Below, piece after piece: positions 1-5,090 of a DNA stretch of 6,447 nt (its first letter is position 1; each line of letters starts with the position of its first letter). The stretch comes from Thalassarchaeum sp002495735 (GTDB lineage: Archaea > Thermoplasmatota > Poseidoniia > Poseidoniales > Thalassarchaeaceae). Below the pieces are notes generated by a model. The model made no database searches and was not told the DNA's origin. It was given only the letters and a program-made list of their open reading frames with translations. Location: positions 1 through 6,447 of the forward strand of contig CALDRG010000086.1 of the NCBI GenBank assembly GCA_937911265.1, read 5' to 3'. A program made the translations under genes and the position numbers.

Positions 1-440
1 CAGACTTTCTTGTTTGCGTAATTGTGATTTTTGCACTTCGGACAACTCCAGTCTCCTGGCTTCATACTCGAGTCTCTGTCTCCTCCGAACTTGCGGTCTC
101 GGCCCCTTTGATCGTTACCTTGTCTACTGCCCGGGCGACTATCGCGCCCCCTTCTGAATTTACTCTCGCCCGTTCGCCAATCCTGACGACTTTGGTTGAC
201 CCTCCCTCTAGGGGCAATCTCAACTGGCGATCCTATTGCGCTACCCGCCTCTACACCTCCGTTCAGAGGATGCACGTGAATTAGAGGTTCATCGGACGGG
301 CCCAACACAGTTTCCACTTTCCCAAGCGTCTTCCCCCCAACGACTCGGATGCCAGCTCCTAGCTTAGGCGCGCGTCCCTCAAAGGCGACCAAGAGCCCAC
401 CTTCGTGTGACTCTCTGGACACTCTGCCGGAGAAACTCAT
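1..440 (-). CDS. gar1: Gar1-like H/ACA RNP protein with Arg/Gly-rich tail and RanBP2-type zinc finger (3' end off window)
   Basis: The reading frame is open from ATG 440-438 to the window edge (146 codons visible, C-terminus missing). Residues 13-77 match the Gar1/Naf1 beta-barrel pattern: PKLGAGIRVVGGKTLGKVE (25-43), VLGPSDEPLIHVHP (45-58), then AIGSPVEIAPR. In archaea Gar1 binds Cbf5 in box H/ACA RNPs that convert uridine to pseudouridine in rRNA. Residues 78-125 are a disordered, basic stretch with about 13 Arg and 8 Gly, reminiscent of the GAR domains of eukaryotic Gar1. Residues 129-146 (GDWSCPKCKNHNYANKKV) fit the RanBP2 zinc-finger pattern W-x-C-x2-C-x3-N-x6-C up to the edge. The next codon begins TG, consistent with the expected third Cys. 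The start is 3 bases after the stop of the upstream surface-protein gene, in the same frame, so the pair is probably one transcript with translational coupling. Family call is by motif reading; the Gar1 core is the firmest part, and the zinc finger could instead be another small zinc ribbon. Confidence 0.78.
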   Translation of the reverse strand, partial: MSFSGRVSRESHEGGLLVAFEGRAPKLGAGIRVVGGKTLGKVETVLGPSDEPLIHVHPLNGGVEAGSAIGSPVEIAPRGRVNQSRQDWRTGESKFRRGRDSRPGSRQGNDQRGRDRKFGGDRDSSMKPGDWSCPKCKNHNYANKKV

Positions 441-443
441 GGC

Positions 444-2492
444 TCAGCCGCGGCGCCTACCATACATGAGGGCTGCGACTGCAGCCATGGCCACAGTAGG
501 GAGGCCTACTGCAGGTAGCAGACCACCTTCATCCTCTTCTTCAGAAGGGGTCGGGGGTTCTGGCTCAGGCTCATCGAAGAGATGCGAGTTGTTCACTGTC
601 TGAGAGACCTCCGAGCACTTGTCTGAGGTATCGCACCCTTCGATTGTGATGACGTGCTCCCCCTCGCTCCACAGTTCGAAGTTGATATTCGGAGTGGACC
701 ACGTATTCCCGGTGGAGCTCACCGAACCTGTCTGCGAACCGTCTATGGACATTGAGAACGCCACAGATTCACCGTCTGGGTCACTGTACTGCCCCTGCAT
801 TGACCACTGCGACCCATCCCACTCGGTGTTCATTATCACCAACACGGGCGGTGAAGACTCTTTTTTCAAACCAATATCATACACGTGCTCGAGAGAGTAT
901 ATCTCGTTGGTGCCAACGACACTGACCCAGACTCCTACCGGACCGGGCAGCGAGTTGGATGAAGAGAGATCTATTGTGACCTCTCCAGTAAATGTAATCG
1001 TGGAAGTGGGTGAAGACTGGCCGTCCTGAATCAGACCAATCTCGATTTCCAAATCAGGCCAGTCTGAAGTTGGGCTGATTGTAATCGGATGAGGGTCGCT
1101 TAGAGTCTGCATGGATGTCGAAAGAGAGAACGGCACGCCTAGGTTCCACGTCCTGTTACCAGTGTTCTGCCCTGCTGAGTCGACAGCCTCGCAAGTCACT
1201 TCTGCGGTGCTGCCACGAGGAATTTCGGCCCACCAAGAGCGATCACCGCCCTCTGACAACTGTAGTGAGGGGGCACCGGTGCATCGGACATCCAACTTGG
1301 AGACACTGCCTTCGTCAGAGAACCATAGAGAGACATCTTCCCAGTACGCCCAGACGTGCTCCCCTCCGCTGGGCGAGGGGAACCACGCGCCCTCTGGAGG
1401 GGCCGCATCAGTCCACTCAGGGGGATCATCGACTGGAATCGGAGCTGTGGTGAAGTCCGCGAATAGGTCTTCGCCAAGCGGCCAATCGATTCGAGGGGAG
1501 TCGGGGCTGAGGCTGTAGGTCAGGCTGCCGTCAGCATTCTCTGTGATTGAGTACGTCGAGGAGCCGTCGCCAATGCAACTGCCCCGGAGCGGCGCCTGAC
1601 CGCCCGCGGTCTCCTCGTCCAGCCCTACATCTCTGCCTTCGCACTCATCCCACAGGTCGAGTCGCAGGTCTTGAGTAACGGGGAATGTGAAGTCGAGCTT
1701 CGCCCCGGTCATATTGGAGGCGTTGAGCACCAGTGTGAAGTTGCTGCTGTCAAAGAAGCCATGGATGACCACCGTCGCGTTCAGCCATAGTTTGATGCGG
1801 CATTCATCGACGCCTTGAGAGGCCGCGATATCGGTATCACAGTCGCGGTTTTCATCTGGAATCACCGGCACCTCCTCACAGTCGTTGCCGAAGGCGGAGG
1901 TGCAGTCGCGGATCTGCGAGTGCCTAACTGGGACAATGTTGAACTCCTGGATATCGACTCCGTCCTCCTCCCAAGAGCTGTTCTTCCAGTCTACTCCGAC
2001 TCCACCTCTGTGAGATGGGCCGTCCCGGATACCTATTCGAGTCAGCGTGTGTTCAATGCACTCGCTCGCGAGCGCGCGGAAGAACTCTCTCTCATCAGTG
2101 GAGATCCAGCTGTCGCCGCCATCATTGGGGTCAATCTCGGCCATGAAATCGTCCATCGATACGCGCAGATCGTCAGCCAGTGTCTCATTGATCCAGGCGA
2201 CTGCCTGGACGTCTGCTGACCCCCAGTCCTCATTCACTACGATGTCGAAGGACGCGTGGGTGTACTCGAACAGGTTCTCAAAGGTAATCGAACCGCACTG
2301 TTCCTCTAGAGAACCCCCCCCTCCCAGTTGTTCCTTGCGCAATGGCTCGTCATCCAAGTGCTCGGCTGCGCGGTCTGCCGGGGCCGATGACGTCAGCATT
2401 GAGAATATCATCAGAAGAGCGATTGCACTGGCAACTGAAACCCTGCCCACGTGATGCCTGTCTGAAGCAAGCAACATGATTCTATCGTCCAC
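444..2492 (-). CDS. Secreted, C-terminally membrane-anchored surface protein with Ig-like repeats
   Basis: This 682-residue protein is built for the cell exterior; its function is not recognised. With the GTG start at 2492, residues 17-33 are a hydrophobic signal core ending in TSSAPA. ATG 2477 (residue 6) gives a cleaner signal peptide without the acidic Asp-Asp and may be the true start. Residues 62-330 form a Cys-containing N-terminal region of unknown fold with an EF-hand-like acidic loop at 121-134 (DPNDGGDSWISTDE). Residues about 355-450, 470-545 and 548-636 look like beta-sandwich (Ig/PKD-like) units, with C404/C434 and C620/C626 as plausible disulfides. There are 8 N-glycosylation sequons (N102, 171, 238, 251, 257, 260, 446, 634) and 12 cysteines. 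A Pro/Glu linker (641-655) precedes a membrane helix (about 657-676) and a YGRRRG cytoplasmic tail. The tail layout resembles sortase-type anchors but has no PGF motif. It is divergent from the FTR1 gene and immediately upstream of the Gar1-like gene. Confidence 0.88.
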   Translation of the reverse strand: MDDRIMLLASDRHHVGRVSVASAIALLMIFSMLTSSAPADRAAEHLDDEPLRKEQLGGGGSLEEQCGSITFENLFEYTHASFDIVVNEDWGSADVQAVAWINETLADDLRVSMDDFMAEIDPNDGGDSWISTDEREFFRALASECIEHTLTRIGIRDGPSHRGGVGVDWKNSSWEEDGVDIQEFNIVPVRHSQIRDCTSAFGNDCEEVPVIPDENRDCDTDIAASQGVDECRIKLWLNATVVIHGFFDSSNFTLVLNASNMTGAKLDFTFPVTQDLRLDLWDECEGRDVGLDEETAGGQAPLRGSCIGDGSSTYSITENADGSLTYSLSPDSPRIDWPLGEDLFADFTTAPIPVDDPPEWTDAAPPEGAWFPSPSGGEHVWAYWEDVSLWFSDEGSVSKLDVRCTGAPSLQLSEGGDRSWWAEIPRGSTAEVTCEAVDSAGQNTGNRTWNLGVPFSLSTSMQTLSDPHPITISPTSDWPDLEIEIGLIQDGQSSPTSTITFTGEVTIDLSSSNSLPGPVGVWVSVVGTNEIYSLEHVYDIGLKKESSPPVLVIMNTEWDGSQWSMQGQYSDPDGESVAFSMSIDGSQTGSVSSTGNTWSTPNINFELWSEGEHVITIEGCDTSDKCSEVSQTVNNSHLFDEPEPEPPTPSEEEDEGGLLPAVGLPTVAMAAVAALMYGRRRG

Positions 2493-2503
2493 ATGAGTAT
2501 AGG

Positions 2504-2519
2504 TTTAGGGAGCCCTAAA
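2504..2519. promoter_or_regulatory. Inverted repeat, candidate operator shared by surface protein and FTR1 promoters
   Basis: TTTAGGG (2504-2510) and CCCTAAA (2513-2519) are perfect inverted arms separated by AG. The half-sites contain TTAGG/CCTAA, the core of DtxR/IdeR-type iron-repressor boxes, although the full 19-bp consensus is not present. It lies just upstream of the TATA box for FTR1, where TFB would contact DNA, and between the TATA box and predicted start of transcription of the leftward gene. A bound protein could therefore block both promoters. The palindrome is seen directly; the regulator identity is inferred. Confidence 0.5.
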
Positions 2520-2521
2520 TT

Positions 2522-2531
2522 CATATATATG
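2522..2531. promoter_or_regulatory. Palindromic TATA box, probably bidirectional
   Basis: CATATATATG is a perfect 10-bp palindrome and the only strong TATA element in the 54-bp divergent region. Rightward, its centre is about 23 bases before ATG 2549, which predicts a leaderless FTR1 mRNA. Leftward, a start of transcription near 2500 would leave a leader of roughly 8 bases before GTG 2492 or 23 bases before ATG 2477. Because the element is symmetric, direction must be set by flanking BRE bases or by regulators. Confidence 0.6.
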
Positions 2532-2548
2532 GGCAATGTCGCACTTGC

Positions 2549-3433
2549 ATGGCAGACGCAATTCTGTGGTCAGGTTTCTTGGCAGGATCACTAATCGGAC
2601 TCAGAGAGGCTGTTGAAGCTGCTCTGATTATCGGCGTGCTGATGACATGGCTGGTGCGCAGTAATCGTGGTTCACTTTCCAATTGGATTTGGTACGGAGT
2701 CGGGGCCGGAATCGCCGCCAGCCTAGTGGTCGCTGCCCTATTCGCTTGGGTATGGGGCGGTTTGGAATCTTTCGAAGAGCACGAGGCGTTGTTTGAAGGC
2801 GTACTTGAGATATTTGCTGCATTTCTGCTAACGCTCGTCATCGTTCATTTCATCCGTCACCCTTCGGCGCGCGAACTGGAGAATTGGGCCGACGAGGCGT
2901 TCAAACAGAAGCACGGAATGGGTTTGTTCCTGATTTCATTCCTGTCAGTATGGAGAGAAGGCTCTGAGACGGTAATATTCATCGGCGCCGGGACTGAGGG
3001 AACTGACGCAATCGTGGGTGTATTCTTTGGAATCGTCGTGGCCACAGGGTTCGCATACGCGTTCTTCTCACGCGGTATGGAGGTCGACATCTCCAAGCTG
3101 TTCAAGATTACCAACGTCCTGCTGATTCTTTTCGCAGCCGGTCTGGTTGCCCATGGCTTTCACGAGCTCCAGGAGGCCGGCGTCGCTCCCGTTGTTGTAG
3201 AGGAGGTCTGGAACGTCAACCCCGAAGTCGATTCTGAGACGGCCTATCCACTCTTGCACGAGAAAGGAGCCATTGGAGGCATCTTCAAGGCGCTGTTCGG
3301 ATGGAACGGCAATCCGTCCCTGCTCGAGGTTCTAGCGTGGTGCGGCTACACCGGCGGGATGCTGTTCCTGCTGGGCAGAGGGAGCGAGAAGCAGAGGCGC
3401 ATGCAGAATGGCGATTCTGGGCAGTATGCCTAG
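2549..3433 (+). CDS. FTR1-family high-affinity iron permease
   Basis: This 294-residue polytopic membrane protein moves iron across the cytoplasmic membrane. Both FTR1 signature motifs REXXE are present: REAVE at 19-23 in the first membrane helix and REGSE at 136-140 in the fourth. Two further family hallmarks are the acidic EEHEALFEG stretch (76-84) before helix 3 and HGFHELQEAG (202-211) after helix 6. Hydrophobic segments fall near 5-35, 45-70, 83-103, 122-148, 152-174, 185-203 and 258-275, giving the expected seven helices, and the length is normal for FTR1/EfeU proteins. A poorly conserved loop (212-250) precedes helix 7. Start ATG 2549 sits one TATA-spacing downstream of 2522-2531, so the mRNA is probably leaderless. 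No multicopper ferroxidase or EfeO/EfeB partner is in the window. The candidate operator at 2504-2519 suggests metal-dependent control. Confidence 0.94.
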   Translation: MADAILWSGFLAGSLIGLREAVEAALIIGVLMTWLVRSNRGSLSNWIWYGVGAGIAASLVVAALFAWVWGGLESFEEHEALFEGVLEIFAAFLLTLVIVHFIRHPSARELENWADEAFKQKHGMGLFLISFLSVWREGSETVIFIGAGTEGTDAIVGVFFGIVVATGFAYAFFSRGMEVDISKLFKITNVLLILFAAGLVAHGFHELQEAGVAPVVVEEVWNVNPEVDSETAYPLLHEKGAIGGIFKALFGWNGNPSLLEVLAWCGYTGGMLFLLGRGSEKQRRMQNGDSGQYA

Positions 3434-3657
3434 GCTTCGTCATCCGCGACTATCCTGATGGCTCCATCATCGTACGAGATGTGGATATTTTCTCGCGCCT
3501 TTGATGTCAGAGCTGCAAGTGCTTCGTAAACCTCTTTCTCGCTGACTTTGAAGGCGTCCGCAGCGCGTTTGGTCGACCATGGAACCTCGACAAAGTCCGA
3601 CGCCGAAATCCACTTGAGCAGTCGCAACTCGAACTCAGTGAGGTCCTCAAACGCCAT
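3430..3657 (-). CDS. Small winged-helix DNA-binding-like protein (75 aa)
   Basis: The predicted fold is a winged helix, but no named family is recognised. Residues 5-18 form helix 1, 28-36 (STKRAADAF) helix 2, and 38-55 (VSEKEVYEALAALTSKAR) a likely recognition helix. NIHISYDDGAIRIVAD (57-72) reads as the two-stranded wing. I chose ATG 3657: the open frame continues upstream to 3918, but that part lies antisense-in-frame over gpsA and has no protein-like composition. GGAG ten bases before the ATG is a weak possible ribosome site. The gene lies 46 bases after gpsA on the same strand and may be cotranscribed with it. It converges on FTR1 with a 4-base overlap. It could be a local transcription regulator or a remnant of a larger regulator family; its target is unknown. 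Confidence 0.75.
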   Translation of the reverse strand: MAFEDLTEFELRLLKWISASDFVEVPWSTKRAADAFKVSEKEVYEALAALTSKARENIHISYDDGAIRIVADDEA

Positions 3658-3703
3658 CCGCTTCAATCTCCGATGTGCAACCGGGCAATCAATCCTTGCC
3701 GAA

Positions 3704-4711
3704 CTAGCCCTGGTATGAGTCGACCATTCGGCGAATGGCCTCATCGACCTCAAGATCGCCGTCCAGTAGCCCCCCCAGTGCAGCCAAGAAGGGAACCTCC
3801 ACCTCGAGTCTATGGGCTCGGTTGTTGAACATCCGGCACGCACGCACGCCTTCGGCAACCATGTGCATCTCGCCCTGCGACTCCTCAAGTGAGAGCCCGG
3901 ATCCCAACTTCTCTCCAAGCGTGCGATTCCTGCTCCGCGGGCTGGTGGCGGTCACGTACAAATCACCGATTCCCGCGGGGCCGAACGCTGTCCCAGATTC
4001 TGCCCCCATTGCGTCTAGCAGCATGATTCCCTCGTTGAAGCCCGCAAGCACCAGAGCAGCCTTGAGATTGTCTCCTCCTTTGGCATGCAGTCCGTCGACT
4101 AACCCACAAGCGAGCGCGACCGTATTCTTGTACGCGCCCCAGAGCTCAGCCCCCATTGGATCGTCAGCGGCCTTGAGCAGAAGGTTGCTGGTGGATAGTC
4201 GCTCTGCGATACGATCGGCGACACTGCGGTCGTGACAGGCCACCAGAGCAGTCGTCATCACACCTCGAGCGACCTCGGGAGCGATTGTGGGGCCAGTCAT
4301 TACGATTACCGGATTGGACTTACCAGCCTCCTCAAGCCTCCTCTCTATGGCATCGGATATCATACCTGAACCGCCTTCATCTGAGGGGGCAAGGCCCTTG
4401 GCCAGATCGAGCAGGACGTGAGAGGGTCTGAGATGAGGAATCAGGTCGTCAACCACAGAGAGAATGACTCCGCTGGGTAGAGCAAGTACAAGGATCTCGC
4501 ATTCTGAGGCGATATCAGAAATCTCCATTGTCACCTGCATTTTTGGAATCTCGTATCCTGGAAGGTACTTCTGATTCTCGCTATCGATCATCATCGAATC
4601 GTAGACCTCTTGCTCTATGGTCCACCCGAGGACGTTGTGTCCGTCTTCGCACCAGACGTATCCTAGGGCGGTGCCCCAGTTGCCCAGTCCGAGTATGCCT
4701 ATCCGTGCCAT
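3704..4711 (-). CDS. gpsA: NAD(P)-dependent glycerol-3-phosphate dehydrogenase
   Basis: This enzyme reduces dihydroxyacetone phosphate to sn-glycerol-3-phosphate in the cytoplasm, the first step toward bacterial-type glycerophospholipid backbones. From ATG 4711 the protein is 335 residues, the usual GpsA length. The Rossmann dinucleotide motif GLGNWGTALG is at 8-17. KYLPGYEIP (48-56) and GPTIAPEVARG (140-150) are GpsA signatures. The catalytic-type lysine lies in GAYKNTVAL (K195, N196), followed by GDN. SPRSRNRTLG (257-266) holds the Arg-Asn pair that binds the substrate phosphate. A TTG nine bases upstream (4720) is an alternative start; I preferred ATG because it opens directly on ARIGILG. 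No clear TATA box is visible upstream; a weak GTCATAACGG lies near 4740-4750. Archaea normally use the unrelated G1PDH, so this gene is notable here. Confidence 0.95.
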   Translation of the reverse strand: MARIGILGLGNWGTALGYVWCEDGHNVLGWTIEQEVYDSMMIDSENQKYLPGYEIPKMQVTMEISDIASECEILVLALPSGVILSVVDDLIPHLRPSHVLLDLAKGLAPSDEGGSGMISDAIERRLEEAGKSNPVIVMTGPTIAPEVARGVMTTALVACHDRSVADRIAERLSTSNLLLKAADDPMGAELWGAYKNTVALACGLVDGLHAKGGDNLKAALVLAGFNEGIMLLDAMGAESGTAFGPAGIGDLYVTATSPRSRNRTLGEKLGSGLSLEESQGEMHMVAEGVRACRMFNNRAHRLEVEVPFLAALGGLLDGDLEVDEAIRRMVDSYQG

Positions 4712-4812
4712 ATTCGTCAAACTTCGGGCCCGCCATACCCGTTATGACCCTATGGGGGAGTGGATATCGGGGGCGCTGCCTTATTGATGGAAATACTCTC
4801 GCACGAGTACAA

Positions 4813-4897
4813 GCAGGGGTTCCCGAGTGGTCAAAGGGGCTGGGTTTAGGTCCCAGTGCGTAGTGCTTCGCAGGTTCAAATCCTGTCCCCTGCACCA
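4813..4897 (+). tRNA. tRNA-Leu (anticodon UAG)
   Basis: A complete 85-base cloverleaf with genome-encoded CCA and no intron. The acceptor stem GCAGGGG (4813-4819) pairs with CCCCTGC (4887-4893), then discriminator A and CCA. The D arm has CCC/GGG pairing. The anticodon stem CTGGG/CCCAG (4840-4844, 4852-4856) encloses loop TTTAGGT with anticodon TAG at 4847-4849, which reads CUA and by wobble CUG. A 13-base variable arm (4857-4869) marks a class II tRNA, as expected for Leu. The T arm GCAGG/CCTGT encloses TTCAAAT. The promoter in the 101-base gap from gpsA is unclear; TTATTGATG near 4781-4789 is a weak TATA candidate. Confidence 0.97.
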
Positions 4898-4973
4898 TAA
4901 TTCCAACTGGCCGATGGCATTGAATTCGTGTTCGCCATTCTGAAATACGGGATGCGATTCGTCGGTAATCCAA

Positions 4974-5058
4974 GCAGGGGTTCCCGAGCGGTCAAAGGGG
5001 CAGCGTTCAGGTCGCTGTGCGTAGTGCTTCGCAGGTTCGAATCCTGTCCCCTGCACCA
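4974..5058 (+). tRNA. tRNA-Leu (anticodon CAG)
   Basis: A complete 85-base class II tRNA, 76 bases downstream of the first, with encoded CCA and no intron. Acceptor, variable arm and T-stem are identical to the UAG gene. The anticodon stem is CAGCG/CGCTG (5001-5005, 5013-5017) and loop TTCAGGT gives anticodon CAG at 5008-5010, reading CUG only. GAAATAC at 4942-4948 is a weak TATA-like candidate about 28 bases upstream. There is no T-run after the first tRNA, so the two could also be one transcript. Confidence 0.97.
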
Positions 5059-5062
5059 TCTC

Positions 5063-5067
5063 TTTTT
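5063..5067 (+). terminator. Possible oligo-T terminator after the tRNA-Leu pair
   Basis: A run of five T in pyrimidine-rich context begins five bases after the CCA of the second tRNA. Archaeal RNA polymerase can terminate at short T-runs without a hairpin. The run is short, and the M28 gene 24 bases further on has no clear TATA box of its own, so read-through into it is also possible. Confidence 0.3.
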
Positions 5068-5090
5068 CCCGACAGCAGAACACTTTCCCG

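Noticed and set aside
24..603. Plus-strand ORFs at 24-284 and 349-603
   Set aside because: They are shadows of the minus-strand Gar1-like and surface-protein genes, whose motifs are clear.
1111..2454. Several plus- and minus-strand ORFs of about 63-135 codons inside the surface-protein gene
   Set aside because: They lie within a long gene with signal peptide, glycosylation sites and membrane anchor; their products show no domain and have shadow-like composition.
2414..2494. ATG at 2494 (minus strand) as start of a short leader ORF overlapping the surface-protein start
   Set aside because: It gives only about 27 codons out of frame, with no recognisable peptide. The in-frame GTG 2492 or ATG 2477 serves the real gene.
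2504..2519. TTTAGGG as a telomere-like repeat
   Set aside because: It occurs once as an inverted pair, not in tandem, and sits in a promoter region, so an operator is a better reading.
3658..3918. N-terminal extension of the winged-helix ORF to 162 residues
   Set aside because: The extension overlaps gpsA in another frame of the same strand and has Arg/Trp-rich shadow composition. The ATG at 3657 opens directly on the folded domain.
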